A DNA stretch of 64,000 nucleotides from Bacteroidia bacterium 43-41 (lineage in GTDB: Bacteria > Bacteroidota > Bacteroidia > Bacteroidales > Dysgonomonadaceae). The notes beneath the pieces are model-generated. The model made no database searches. It saw nothing but the letters and a program-made list of their open reading frames with translations, and was not told where the DNA came from. Each line of letters opens with the position of its first letter. Position 1 is the stretch's first letter. Made by a program: the position numbers and the translations under genes. Below, piece by piece: positions 1 through 9,730 of this stretch. Where the stretch lies: the NCBI GenBank assembly GCA_001898165.1, contig MKTD01000011.1, positions 62,001 to 126,000 on the forward strand, in the 5' to 3' direction.

Positions 1-487
1 CTTCCACTGTGAGAATCAAATCACTTTCCATCATGTGAGCCGGTTCCAGTAGCAGAAGCACCTCTTTGTCAACTGCATAGTTCACTAATTCGTTTAAGCT
101 GCCGGTTAACTTAGCCATCCCATTGTCATACCCTTGTCCATATAGGGTGCAGCCTGGGCAAAGGCTTACTTTTTTACATCCCAGTAAAAGGGACGTGTCG
201 ATACTCTTTTTGATATACTCTATGCTATCTTTTCGGATAGATGAGATTGGGCTACATAAACTTGTCGGGTATCCAAACTGTGCCGGGATATAACCGGATA
301 TTTCAATTCCGGCCTTATCAATTGATTCCCTTATAGATTGGGCCGTTGTCTGGTTAATATCACGGTAGTAAGCATGCGGACGTCCTCCCCATATCTCTAT
401 ACCGTCGTAACCGAGTTTGGCAACCCGTTTAATGGTTTCTTCCAGCCTGTAATTCTGATATAGTTTTGATGATATACTTAACTTCAT
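1..487 (-). CDS. Sugar phosphate isomerase/epimerase, FrlC-like (partial, 3' end outside window)
   Basis: The first 162 codons are visible. The ATG is at 485-487 and the gene runs off the left edge. It belongs to the xylose-isomerase-like TIM-barrel (AP endonuclease 2) family. Near residue 27 it carries GYDGIEIWGGRPHA, a motif I recall from fructoselysine 3-epimerase FrlC, and an LEP motif near residue 150 fits a barrel metal ligand. No signal peptide is seen, so it is cytoplasmic. It is the distal gene of the polysaccharide locus, 35 bp after a second isomerase gene, and probably interconverts a keto-sugar released by the locus enzymes. Family call is firm; the substrate is inferred only from the motif. 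Confidence 0.8.
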   Translation of the reverse strand, partial: MKLSISSKLYQNYRLEETIKRVAKLGYDGIEIWGGRPHAYYRDINQTTAQSIRESIDKAGIEISGYIPAQFGYPTSLCSPISSIRKDSIEYIKKSIDTSLLLGCKKVSLCPGCTLYGQGYDNGMAKLTGSLNELVNYAVDKEVLLLLEPAHMMESDLILTVE

Positions 488-522
488 ACTATTGATTTTT
501 TATATTAAATTGGCATGACAAC

Positions 523-1401
523 TCACTCCGCTATCAGCTTTCCCAACATTTCTTTCATTTTGATAGCCTCTTGCATGATATTGTCAATTCCACTGATATC
601 TATCACTACATAACCATCATACTTTACTTTCTTTAAAGTGTTTATGATATTTCTGAAATCAATGTTTCCCCTGCCAGGCTGGTAGTGGTATGGCCTGGTT
701 CCATCGTTATCGGACAGGTGAACTAATTTTAGGTATTTATCCAGTTTATATATGCCTAAATCCAGGTATTCCCCGATGGCATTTGCATGAGCAACGTCGT
801 ACACCATACCGATATTATCTACTCCCGTGTCCCTGAAAATAGAGATAACACCATCAACGGATGAGATAAAATCACCGGCCCTCATCTCCATGGCAAACTG
901 CAGTCCGTTTTTCTCTGCAATTTCAGATGCCTTTCTTAGTTGGTTAATGACATTTTCCCTGAGTTCATTCCATATAAAACCTTCCGGTATGGCAATTGCA
1001 TTTGCCGGACCGCCATGATACAGTGATGTCCTTTCTTTGGGAACCATTTCCGGTGGGAGATAGAAGCAGTTGGTCACCATTTTTGCTCCTATGGCAGCCG
1101 TCATTTCACATATTTGTGAAAATCGTTCCAAAGAATTTTGTCGTTTTCCCTTATCAAAGGAAAAAAGGTCGTAGGTAACAGCCATGATACTTACAACATT
1201 CAGTTTTAGACTCTTTGAACGATCTATTATCGTTTGCCATTTATCGGCATAAGTGTTACACTCGCCGGCATCTATTTCCATTTCCATAGTATCAAACCCG
1301 GCTTCGCTTATTTCTCCCATTACTTTTAAAAGATTGTTCACACTCGGGGGTAAACCATATAAGGTTATCGGAATTGTGAATCCACATGTTACTTTCATCA
1401 T
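523..1401 (-). CDS. Sugar phosphate isomerase/epimerase (TIM barrel)
   Basis: A 292-residue protein of the AP endonuclease 2 / xylose isomerase-like family. Visible barrel features are the ME(M)EIDAGE segment around residues 39-47, AMEMRAGD around 170 (a metal-binding Glu position), DVAHAN near 203, HLSDNDG near 230 and the C-terminal YVVIDISG strand. There is no export signal. It follows the GH-like lipoprotein gene by 52 bp and precedes the FrlC-like epimerase. The pair most likely epimerises or isomerises a sugar made by the upstream hydrolases. The start could be either of the first two Met codons. Substrate unknown. Confidence 0.85.
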   Translation of the reverse strand: MMKVTCGFTIPITLYGLPPSVNNLLKVMGEISEAGFDTMEMEIDAGECNTYADKWQTIIDRSKSLKLNVVSIMAVTYDLFSFDKGKRQNSLERFSQICEMTAAIGAKMVTNCFYLPPEMVPKERTSLYHGGPANAIAIPEGFIWNELRENVINQLRKASEIAEKNGLQFAMEMRAGDFISSVDGVISIFRDTGVDNIGMVYDVAHANAIGEYLDLGIYKLDKYLKLVHLSDNDGTRPYHYQPGRGNIDFRNIINTLKKVKYDGYVVIDISGIDNIMQEAIKMKEMLGKLIAE

Positions 1402-1453
1402 AATTTTTCTTTTTTAAATTAATTAAACTTCTTGGTGCTTATTTGATAAATTT

Positions 1454-3697
1454 TTATTGTAAAATTGCTCGTGAGAATATTTCAATTACTTTTTCTTGTG
1501 GCAGGTTAAATTGCACATACCTCCGATTTCCAGCGGGAAGGTTAACCTCGTTGTGACTCTCTTCAATCGGTGTCTCTTTTCCCAATTCTTCAAAAAGTTT
1601 TATATCCTTACTGTCTACAGGCAACTTTATGTTCGTTTCTCCTGAAATATGCCAGTAAACAACCCACACTTTATGGTTACGTTCAAATATAAAAGCCCGT
1701 ATTTCCCGACTTCCGTTAGCAACATTAGCTATTTGCCGATATGGAAGAAGTTCATAATTCCCATTTTCATTGATCAACAATATATGTTCTTGTTCGGACG
1801 TCTGAAGCTCTTTCTTTTGCTCGGTTGTCAGGATATCTCTTGCCCGTACATCCTCCCATCTCCTGATTACTTCCAGATTATCTTTTGTTCTGGGGTGAGC
1901 CTTCAGCTGATCAAGGTTTCCGATAAATGAAATAATTGAATTCCACCCGGCGGCACGGCTGGTGATATATTCAAGCATATCAGGCTGAATTCCTATCGTA
2001 CTTTTATCTGGAGCCACATAGCCAATCCAACCGAAATCAATACCGGTGAAATCATTTGAAACCAGCCTTGCTTCTGCTGCCGGATGGATCCGTGTGGCTT
2101 CCTTAATTACCTCAGGGCGGAATATGTCAAAAGCATTTCCACGGGTTAGGATATGCCAGCTAAAGTGTGATTTACATGCCCCTTCCGAAAAGATGGGTTT
2201 ATCCTTAAATGCATTGTACAGGTCTAATTGGGCTTTCGAAACATTATACCAATATGGAGGTGGAACATCTTCCGCCCCATCGAAATAGACGAACTTAAAA
2301 CCTGCCTGATCATAGATATTCGCGAGCCTTTCAGCCACCTCTTTCTGAATACTGGTCCTCTGATTAAACCGTACAAAAACCGGCCAAGTATCTATATCCA
2401 ATATTCCGATCATATATCCTGCTTTTGTACTGTTAGGCGATGTATTCAATGTACCCCGTTGACATCCGGTAAACTGATAGGGTGGAGAAGTAGTGAAGGC
2501 CTTATAACTGACCAATTCATTTCCAATTTTCAGAAATCGCCTTCCTTCTTCTAATGTGCATCCGGCCGGGTTTTCTTCCACCGTGATAGTACTATCTCCC
2601 CTATTGACATCTTCCGCTAATGTGAAAATTTCTCGCACGTTTAACCGGGAATCCGGAATAGGTGTAACGTAGGGGTCGTTAATTCCTGCTTTATTATAAT
2701 GAAGATGAATTCCAGCGATCATGCCTGCCTCTCCAATTTTTTCTACAATTTCATGCAAATCTTTCATCCCGTTCGGATATTGAGGTCGCCACGGGAAATG
2801 CCCCATAGATGCAGCAAAATCAGTGTAATAAATTACCATTTGTTTGAATCCACCCTGCTTTGCGAATGAGATGTGTTCATCTATATTTTGTGTGGTGACA
2901 TTCCTGAGTTCATAATATGAATTTTTATATTCGTTGCTGCGCCTGCTTTCAACCCCCAATGGGAGACCGTAGTCCCGTTCAACCCTGTCGATACGGTCGA
3001 GAAGTGCCGATGTTTTCGTGGTGATCAAGGCAGCTTCTATCCCTTCAATCTGAACCTCTGCAATACCGCCTGCACGGACAATTTTATAACCCGGTCTTGT
3101 TTCTGATTCAATTTTAGTTGTGTGATTGGCGGCCAGCAAGTTTACCGCTACATTTTCATCCCACATCACGTTCAGCCACTCCCCAAAATTGGTCCTCTCT
3201 TTCAATGGAATTTGCAGGAGTGTGAATTCATCTATTTCAGTCTTTCGTTTTATACCGATATCGTTCATATGATATTCCAGCTTTTCAAGAGCAAAACCAA
3301 TATAGTCATCCGTTATTTTCAGATCAACATATGCCTGATAATCGATCAATTCAAAACCGACGACAAGTTTATCATCTACCCGGTAAATTGTGTCTGAAGA
3401 GAACTCTTTGCTGATGGCCGGATAAGCCAGCTGATGCTCATTATCATATGGCCTGTTCTGTGTAATTGAAAAGGCTGGCAGATCAATTCCTTTCAATAAA
3501 CACTCCTGACCGGTTGGTTTATGAATAAGGCTTTTCGCGGTTCCGTTACTGCTTAAAATGAGTTTTAGCTCACTATTCTCAATAACTATGTCGTTATCCT
3601 CTGCTCTACTGTTGTTAATGCATCCTACTGCACTAAAAACAAGTGTTATAAGTATAATCGGTACCACCGTTTTTTTTAAAATTATTCTTTCCCTCAT
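1454..3697 (-). CDS. Secreted lipoprotein, glycoside-hydrolase-like TIM barrel
   Basis: A 747-residue protein with a lipoprotein signal (hydrophobic residues 10-24, lipobox SAVGC, Cys26), so probably surface or periplasmic. The N-terminal third looks like a beta-sandwich. The middle resembles a (beta/alpha)8 barrel of the alpha-galactosidase/GH-D kind, with strands such as MVIYYTDF (288-294), AGIHLHY (328-334) and FVYFDGAED (469-477); Asp473 sits where clan GH-D enzymes place the nucleophile. Residues 660-735 form a likely C-terminal beta domain. I cannot assign a CAZy family with certainty. It lies between an esterase gene and two isomerase genes in the locus, which supports a role in glycan degradation. 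Confidence 0.6.
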   Translation of the reverse strand: MRERIILKKTVVPIILITLVFSAVGCINNSRAEDNDIVIENSELKLILSSNGTAKSLIHKPTGQECLLKGIDLPAFSITQNRPYDNEHQLAYPAISKEFSSDTIYRVDDKLVVGFELIDYQAYVDLKITDDYIGFALEKLEYHMNDIGIKRKTEIDEFTLLQIPLKERTNFGEWLNVMWDENVAVNLLAANHTTKIESETRPGYKIVRAGGIAEVQIEGIEAALITTKTSALLDRIDRVERDYGLPLGVESRRSNEYKNSYYELRNVTTQNIDEHISFAKQGGFKQMVIYYTDFAASMGHFPWRPQYPNGMKDLHEIVEKIGEAGMIAGIHLHYNKAGINDPYVTPIPDSRLNVREIFTLAEDVNRGDSTITVEENPAGCTLEEGRRFLKIGNELVSYKAFTTSPPYQFTGCQRGTLNTSPNSTKAGYMIGILDIDTWPVFVRFNQRTSIQKEVAERLANIYDQAGFKFVYFDGAEDVPPPYWYNVSKAQLDLYNAFKDKPIFSEGACKSHFSWHILTRGNAFDIFRPEVIKEATRIHPAAEARLVSNDFTGIDFGWIGYVAPDKSTIGIQPDMLEYITSRAAGWNSIISFIGNLDQLKAHPRTKDNLEVIRRWEDVRARDILTTEQKKELQTSEQEHILLINENGNYELLPYRQIANVANGSREIRAFIFERNHKVWVVYWHISGETNIKLPVDSKDIKLFEELGKETPIEESHNEVNLPAGNRRYVQFNLPQEKVIEIFSRAILQ

Positions 3698-3734
3698 TTT
3701 TTCTATTTTTGTATGCGGACGTAATGATAATCAT

Positions 3735-6065
3735 TTATTCCGCTATTTTCTTAAGGTGTTTTTCAAGGAACTCTAAGGTTTTCACTCCGTTAATTTTGTG
3801 CCCTCCGTCGAAGAATTCGATATCAGTACACTCCCCGATGCCTAATTGTGTATATAATCTTCTGACTTTAGCATATTCGTAAGCAACCCATTCATCGGGT
3901 GCAACCGGATCCCAGTGCCCTCGTTCAACCATAAATGATCTCGGAGCGATCAACCCTGCCATTTCCGCGTAATTTACGGTGTTTCCTAGGTTAAATTCGA
4001 ACACCTCATATTCTCCTACGAACATATAGCTGGCAGGAAAATCCAATGAGGTAGTCTTCCATACCCATTCATTAAAATCTCCCGAGCAAACGACTACTTT
4101 ATAGTCTTTTAAAATGGCAGGTATCCTGACGGCACTTTTTCCACCGTACGACAGCCCATAAAACCCGATACGTTCTCCATCGACAAAAGACAATGTTTTT
4201 AGCCATTGCAGTGTCTGGTCATGCTGTCCGATAGTAACTGAAAATACCGATTGTTTCAATGGATTGGCCATTCGTTGAAATATTCTGAAATTTTCTAGGC
4301 CATAAGGATTCTGCGGAGCATATACAATGTAGCCCAAATCGATCAATTTAGATCCGAATGAGTCCCTTTCAGAATTTACATAAGATTCGGCACGTCCGCC
4401 CAGCCCATGTTGAAGCACTACAAGAGGATATTTTTTCCCCGGTTCCAGATTGTTTGGAATTAGTAGAATTCCCCCTGCAGGTATTCCTTCCCATACATCT
4501 AGCTTTATCAGGTAGCCTTTCCACTTGGGAGTTTCGTATAGCAGTTTAGATTGGGGGTTAAATGGCTGATCAGGTGATGGCATTTTCCCAATAACTTCTT
4601 TCCAGAAATAATCTCTGTAAAACTCTGTTGATTCTTCCCATTGTTTCACTGACGAAGGATCTGCCTGGCCCCAAAATTTTTCGCGCTGTTTTGAACTCTC
4701 CTTGACAAGCAGCTCAATGTGATTCATCAACTCAGAAAATTGTTGATGCATACGTGTATCTAAATTGAACCCTGTGTCTAGACGAATAGGCCGTTGCTTC
4801 GGTCCGGTTGATATCTTAGCATTGACTTCGAGACCGGTTAATAATTTTTCTGTAGCAGCCATTGAGCCTGGAAGTCCCCTTCCTTCATTATTTACAACCA
4901 ATTGGAATTTTGACGGGATACCCAGTTTTAGAAACAGCTTTTCTGCTTTGTGAGCTTCATCCAATACTGAGTTCAACGGCGGAGTAGTTAGATGTCCCGG
5001 AGCTGCAACCTCTTTCCGATCGCCGACGGCGTTGGGAGGGCCTTTCACTTCCGGGCCTTGACAGGCTTCTACCACCAATAACCTGGGAGCTATCAAGCCT
5101 GCAATTTCAGCGTCTCCGAATTCTTCCAGCAATCCCCACACATTTCTGTATATAGGTTCTTCCCATACTTTTTCACGCTCTTGAAAATAACCGCTTATCA
5201 ACACTCCGTTAATACGGGTATCTGCGGCACCACTGTAAAATGCCAATAGTCCTCCTTCACCATATCCGGCAACCCCTACGGGTAGTTCAGAAGCCTGCTG
5301 TTTGAACCAGTCAACAGCCGCCAGCACTTTCTGAACTTCATATCCGATGATATGCCTTCCTACCTGATAAGCCCGCCGATAAATAAACTCCCTGTGAGGC
5401 TGGTTTGTCATGACTATTTCAGGGTTCCCCGACCAAGTATCATTCCTATCGATTATTAGCGGAATAATTACTCTGCAACCGGTATTCGCCAGTCGCGGTG
5501 CAAGCAAGGATTCATCCGGGATCCCGGGATTTAACCCCATCAACATTTCGGGCGACTGATCTGCATCAGGTATAACCACTATCTGTGCCTGAACGTTTTT
5601 GTGAGGTTCAATCCACAAACCTGTACCAGTAACACCCTCTAAGACCGGCCATTCTACGCGATAAACCGAATAGTTGTCTGTTTGTGCCACCAGTGCTTTA
5701 TGAACTGTATTTTCTACGAGCACCAATCCATCGAATTGTTTACGTTCATCAATTATTCCGTTAATTTTTTTAAACTTTTCCCTATTGGAGGTAATCGATT
5801 CATCGTACTCTTCCGCGGAAGAATAATTTCGCTTCCAATGTTGCTCCCGATTTATAGAGGCCGTTTTCAGTTCCTGTTCAAAATAGTTGAAGATTCCTCC
5901 AATCATCTGCGAACGGAGTTCATCAGGACTGCTCAGCGTTAACAGTTTTGTTTCGTTTAAGTGATCCCTTCCTGTTAAGTTTTGTTTCTGTGCTACTATC
6001 GGTCTTACAAAACTGATCAGCATAACTAGCACAATTAGAACGGTGTATTTACATTGAATATTCAT
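3735..6065 (-). CDS. Secreted double alpha/beta-hydrolase (acetyl-xylan-esterase-like), first domain degenerate
   Basis: A 776-residue exported protein (signal peptide about residues 1-25, ending IVA) built from two alpha/beta-hydrolase domains, each with the IAPR motif of this esterase type (325-328 and 706-709). Domain 2 (about 500-776) has the nucleophile elbow GLSYG with Ser639, a likely acid in DPVAPDEW (Asp719) and a likely catalytic His756 in FDGGHK. In domain 1 (about 140-415) the elbow reads GYGEG, with Gly269 in place of the Ser, and no equivalent His is visible. So only domain 2 should be catalytic. The gene lies 17 bp after the GH27 gene and probably removes acyl groups from the target glycan. 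Confidence 0.75.
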   Translation of the reverse strand: MNIQCKYTVLIVLVMLISFVRPIVAQKQNLTGRDHLNETKLLTLSSPDELRSQMIGGIFNYFEQELKTASINREQHWKRNYSSAEEYDESITSNREKFKKINGIIDERKQFDGLVLVENTVHKALVAQTDNYSVYRVEWPVLEGVTGTGLWIEPHKNVQAQIVVIPDADQSPEMLMGLNPGIPDESLLAPRLANTGCRVIIPLIIDRNDTWSGNPEIVMTNQPHREFIYRRAYQVGRHIIGYEVQKVLAAVDWFKQQASELPVGVAGYGEGGLLAFYSGAADTRINGVLISGYFQEREKVWEEPIYRNVWGLLEEFGDAEIAGLIAPRLLVVEACQGPEVKGPPNAVGDRKEVAAPGHLTTPPLNSVLDEAHKAEKLFLKLGIPSKFQLVVNNEGRGLPGSMAATEKLLTGLEVNAKISTGPKQRPIRLDTGFNLDTRMHQQFSELMNHIELLVKESSKQREKFWGQADPSSVKQWEESTEFYRDYFWKEVIGKMPSPDQPFNPQSKLLYETPKWKGYLIKLDVWEGIPAGGILLIPNNLEPGKKYPLVVLQHGLGGRAESYVNSERDSFGSKLIDLGYIVYAPQNPYGLENFRIFQRMANPLKQSVFSVTIGQHDQTLQWLKTLSFVDGERIGFYGLSYGGKSAVRIPAILKDYKVVVCSGDFNEWVWKTTSLDFPASYMFVGEYEVFEFNLGNTVNYAEMAGLIAPRSFMVERGHWDPVAPDEWVAYEYAKVRRLYTQLGIGECTDIEFFDGGHKINGVKTLEFLEKHLKKIAE

Positions 6066-6082
6066 ACGATTAAAATTATTAA

Positions 6083-7249
6083 TTATTCAGCCGAATCGGT
6101 TAACCGAAAGAATTTAACGGAGTGACCATCAAGATCGATGTTTTTTAATTGATCAGTCTTTCCAATATTCTCATGTTTCCAGATGTCATATACTGTCATA
6201 TTATTCTTAATGCCAATTTCTTTCCAAAGAGTAGGGTAGTTGAACGAACGTTGATTTCTGTTGAAATAGATTACAGCAAGATCACCATTGTCGAGTTCTT
6301 TTTTCCATATCTCAAAGTCTCCTTCATCATATACTTTATTCCCCTGAATTCCTGCAGCATCCTGATTGATGGCAATTGCATCTTTGTTCAAAAGAATTTC
6401 TTTGATTGAATCATCCATTTTGCGGAGATCGTTTCCTGCCATTAAGGGGGCAGCGAGCAAACACCAAAAACTGAAATGAGCCACATATTCATTATAACTC
6501 ATCTTCCCATTTCCCACTTCAAGCATGTCAGGATCATTCCAATGTCCCGGGGCAGCATATTTTTCCAATCCGACCTGTGCATCCAGTATAATTGTCCAAC
6601 CCATGCCTCCCCATTCTCGTCTGCAATCCCAGCAATCTAAAATATCGTTTGTTGTACGCCATAAATGGCCCACATTTTGCGCCCAAGCCCAAGGGCGACT
6701 GTTTCCCCATTCACAAATGCTGAAAACTATAGGCTCCCCCGTATCTGCAAGGGCTTTACTCATATCAGTATATGCTTTATGGGGGTCAATACCTTCAGAG
6801 TTACACCAATCATACTTTAAATAATCAACGCCCCATTCAGCATAGGTATTAGCATCAATTATCTCATACCCATTACTCCCGGGACGATTTTGACACGTTT
6901 TTGTCCCGGCGCACGAATAAATGCCAAATTTAAGGCCCTTCGAATGAACGTAATCTGCAAGTGCCTTTATACCTGAAGGAAAGCGTTCCGAGTCAGGTAT
7001 TATCTTTCCATTTTCATCCCGACTTGTTTGCCAGCAATCATCAATTACGATATATTCATAACCCACATCTTTCATACCTGATTCTACAAACTTATCGGCA
7101 ATATTTTTAATTAAATCTTCACTAATGTCACACCTGAATATGTTCCAGGAGTTCCATCCCATCGGAGGTGTTAACGCCAATCCTTCATGCTTTTGTCCAT
7201 AAGTGCAAACTACTACGAATAATAGCACAACAATAATTATTTTTTTCAT
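6083..7249 (-). CDS. GH27 alpha-galactosidase
   Basis: A 388-residue exported enzyme (signal peptide about 1-18). It has the hallmark GH27 N-terminus TPPMGWNSWN (residues 27-36), the nucleophile motif YLKYDWC with Asp147, the acid/base region WRTTND with Asp202, and WNDPDMLEVGNG (about 227-238). Length is normal for the family, with a short C-terminal beta-domain. The predicted reaction is release of terminal alpha-linked galactose from oligo- or polysaccharides in the periplasm. It sits in one run of minus-strand genes with the GH-A hydrolase upstream and the esterase downstream, and is the clearest substrate clue in the locus. Some GH27 members act on alpha-GalNAc or beta-L-arabinopyranose, so the sugar is not fully certain. 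Confidence 0.93.
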   Translation of the reverse strand: MKKIIIVVLLFVVVCTYGQKHEGLALTPPMGWNSWNIFRCDISEDLIKNIADKFVESGMKDVGYEYIVIDDCWQTSRDENGKIIPDSERFPSGIKALADYVHSKGLKFGIYSCAGTKTCQNRPGSNGYEIIDANTYAEWGVDYLKYDWCNSEGIDPHKAYTDMSKALADTGEPIVFSICEWGNSRPWAWAQNVGHLWRTTNDILDCWDCRREWGGMGWTIILDAQVGLEKYAAPGHWNDPDMLEVGNGKMSYNEYVAHFSFWCLLAAPLMAGNDLRKMDDSIKEILLNKDAIAINQDAAGIQGNKVYDEGDFEIWKKELDNGDLAVIYFNRNQRSFNYPTLWKEIGIKNNMTVYDIWKHENIGKTDQLKNIDLDGHSVKFFRLTDSAE

Positions 7250-7406
7250 GATTCAATTTTGTTTTTTAGTTCATATGTTAGATGATTTATATTAATGATC
7301 GTAATTTCCATTTCTTTTGTCATTATCCAGAATTGCAATCGTTCCTGAACTTCTGTATGTGGTTTTATTCAATTATTTCGAAAATAACTCTTGACCTGAT
7401 GTTTAA

Positions 7407-9668
7407 CTATTTTAATTTTTGTAATCGAACTGCCACACTTTCCTTGATAATTGGAGTTTCCAGTACAATTTGATGATTTCTGCTCTCAATAATTTCTTTT
7501 TTGATTTTCGTTGCATCAACGGTGTTTAACCATTCAGCAATCCAATAACCATCAGCAACTCCTTTTAAATGCAGCACTCCTTCTGCTTGAGGCTGAACAG
7601 CAATTCCAACCAAACTATGTAGAAGTGTAAACTTTTGATTTTTAAACCATAGCAAAATGTAATCATCTGTTTGAAGTCCTCTTATTTCCAGATCGTTGTT
7701 TTTAGGAATATAATTTTTTAGTTCAAACGAAGTTACAAAGCTACCTTTTCCCGAATTTTCAATTCTGATCCTATGATTACCTTTCGAAACAGGAATCGAA
7801 TAGGCTTGGTTGTGTAAAAAAGGTTGATAATTAGCAATATTCAGAGGAAGCATATCTTCTTTGAGTACTTCATGTTCATCTAACACAACGGTTAATTGCG
7901 GTGTTTTCCTGCTGTTATGTACTTCACAGACATAGACCATAAACTCTCCGTTAGTCGGATAATTGATTTGGAACTCAACAGTAGAGTTACTTTTGTCATC
8001 AAGCACAGCGCTTAGTGATTCAGGATGATCAACATGTCCCGTTTCATCTATTTTAAAGACATTCGGTACATGTTTCGATAAATTGAAATTCCCCGTCCAT
8101 CCTTCTACAATAACATCACTGTATCCTGATTTATTATCATCTCTTTTTTTGAAGCGAAAAGAATCCGCTTCAACCGGCCTCCATTTACGTTTACTGAATG
8201 GAATATTTTCAACAAATGTTGATATCGCTTTGATGTAGGTATAGAATATTTTATGATCTAGCCAGTTAAATTCCCATGGTAATGCCGTACTGGCGCTTCC
8301 ACCCATCAATGCTCCCCAAAATCCGTTGTGAATCATTCTTCGTTCCGGGTCTACACCTGAATATCCATTCACGGCGCGCTCTCTACCATGTCCTGTCCCA
8401 AATTCTGTGAGCACATAAGGTTTCTCAAACTGTTCCGTAAACCTCTTAGACCAAGTATAAGCCACATCCGCCATATTTCTTACCATATAAATATTGGTTG
8501 AGATCATCTCCATCTCCGGTAATGAGTGCATCCAGTCAAATCCGTTCAAATAGGCATCATTGGTATGGATTACATGATTGAATGCATCAATTGAATCTAA
8601 ATACCGGGACATACGTTGATGCCATGGAATAGATAAAGTTGAATCTGTACCTCCCGGCATAGCACTGTATTCATTCCATAAATCCCATGAAAAAACAGAA
8701 GTGGAAAATCCCCATCTTGCTACAATATAGCGCAGGTATTTTTCAAAACTGTTTAAAGCTTCTTTATTGTTCCAATATTCAACAGGCGAATTTATAACAC
8801 CTCCATTACTTTGATTGTATGCGTGAGTTTCCCATTTCTGATTAAACGTCCATTGATTGGTCAATGAGAGCATGTGATATATTCCCAGTTTTTCCCCGGT
8901 CTCAAGCACTTGATCAAGATGCCATGCGGCCTCAAGATTTATTTTCCCTATTCCACAGTCGGGACGCGGACTATTTACTATCTCTCCAAGGTTAAGAGTC
9001 CCGTTTGTCAGGAATAACCTGTTAAAGTTTCCGCCTGCATTGGCAAATCGGTGATAAATTTTCTCATTAGGATATGTATTGCCTTGTTCCCTATCCATGC
9101 CAACTCCAAAAAAAGGAGTACCGTCGATAAATTCAAAATAGTGTGGGTTATCCTTGGAAATCCGCAAAAAACCATGACTGGTATTATAGTTTATACTTTC
9201 AAAAACTTCAATGTTGGTTCGTATCTCTCTTCCTTTGTTGTTAACTACTATCTGCCAAGAGTATTCACCTGGCTGTGTAGGTGCAAATCGCACTTTCCAT
9301 TCACTGTTTCCAACCATTTTAAGCCTTCCATCATTTTTCGGATAGTATTCCTGATAAAAAAAACCGGGAACTATAAGAGTGTCACCTTTAGGAGCGTAAA
9401 AGTGCGCATTGACTTCAATTTGACACAAATCAAACGGATTGTCCCAATCTCCCGATAAGTCAAAAGAGATCTCAAACTTTTCATACAGGCCGATCCGATT
9501 TGAGTTAGTACTAATTTTCTTGATCTCCAAAGGTCCCTTTGCTGAAAGTTGAACAAGTTGGGTGCTGTTAACTGGCTGAGACTTTAAAGTTATAGGTTGT
9601 ACCACCGATATTAGAACCAGCAACAGAACACACACATAAAGCTTAAGTTTATATTTTAATAATTTCAT
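7407..9668 (-). CDS. DUF5060 + clan GH-A glycoside hydrolase
   Basis: A 753-residue exported protein (signal segment about 9-26). Residues 45-155 match the beta-sandwich DUF5060 found in front of many Bacteroidetes endo-glycanases. Residues 165-500 form a GH-A TIM barrel with SWDLWNEY (acid/base Glu333 after strand 4) and VLTEFG (nucleophile Glu422 after strand 7). Residues 560-665 look like a carbohydrate-binding beta-sandwich, and the last 80 residues a further beta domain. The reaction is a retaining hydrolysis of a beta-glycosidic bond, perhaps of a mannan-, galactan- or glucan-type backbone. It precedes the GH27 gene by 157 bp. Confidence 0.8.
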   Translation of the reverse strand: MKLLKYKLKLYVCVLLLVLISVVQPITLKSQPVNSTQLVQLSAKGPLEIKKISTNSNRIGLYEKFEISFDLSGDWDNPFDLCQIEVNAHFYAPKGDTLIVPGFFYQEYYPKNDGRLKMVGNSEWKVRFAPTQPGEYSWQIVVNNKGREIRTNIEVFESINYNTSHGFLRISKDNPHYFEFIDGTPFFGVGMDREQGNTYPNEKIYHRFANAGGNFNRLFLTNGTLNLGEIVNSPRPDCGIGKINLEAAWHLDQVLETGEKLGIYHMLSLTNQWTFNQKWETHAYNQSNGGVINSPVEYWNNKEALNSFEKYLRYIVARWGFSTSVFSWDLWNEYSAMPGGTDSTLSIPWHQRMSRYLDSIDAFNHVIHTNDAYLNGFDWMHSLPEMEMISTNIYMVRNMADVAYTWSKRFTEQFEKPYVLTEFGTGHGRERAVNGYSGVDPERRMIHNGFWGALMGGSASTALPWEFNWLDHKIFYTYIKAISTFVENIPFSKRKWRPVEADSFRFKKRDDNKSGYSDVIVEGWTGNFNLSKHVPNVFKIDETGHVDHPESLSAVLDDKSNSTVEFQINYPTNGEFMVYVCEVHNSRKTPQLTVVLDEHEVLKEDMLPLNIANYQPFLHNQAYSIPVSKGNHRIRIENSGKGSFVTSFELKNYIPKNNDLEIRGLQTDDYILLWFKNQKFTLLHSLVGIAVQPQAEGVLHLKGVADGYWIAEWLNTVDATKIKKEIIESRNHQIVLETPIIKESVAVRLQKLK

Positions 9669-9730
9669 AGTACCTATTCATTGAATTTTAAATAGAGTCT
9701 CCCGAAAAATTAGTGGCCGGACATCTCAGA

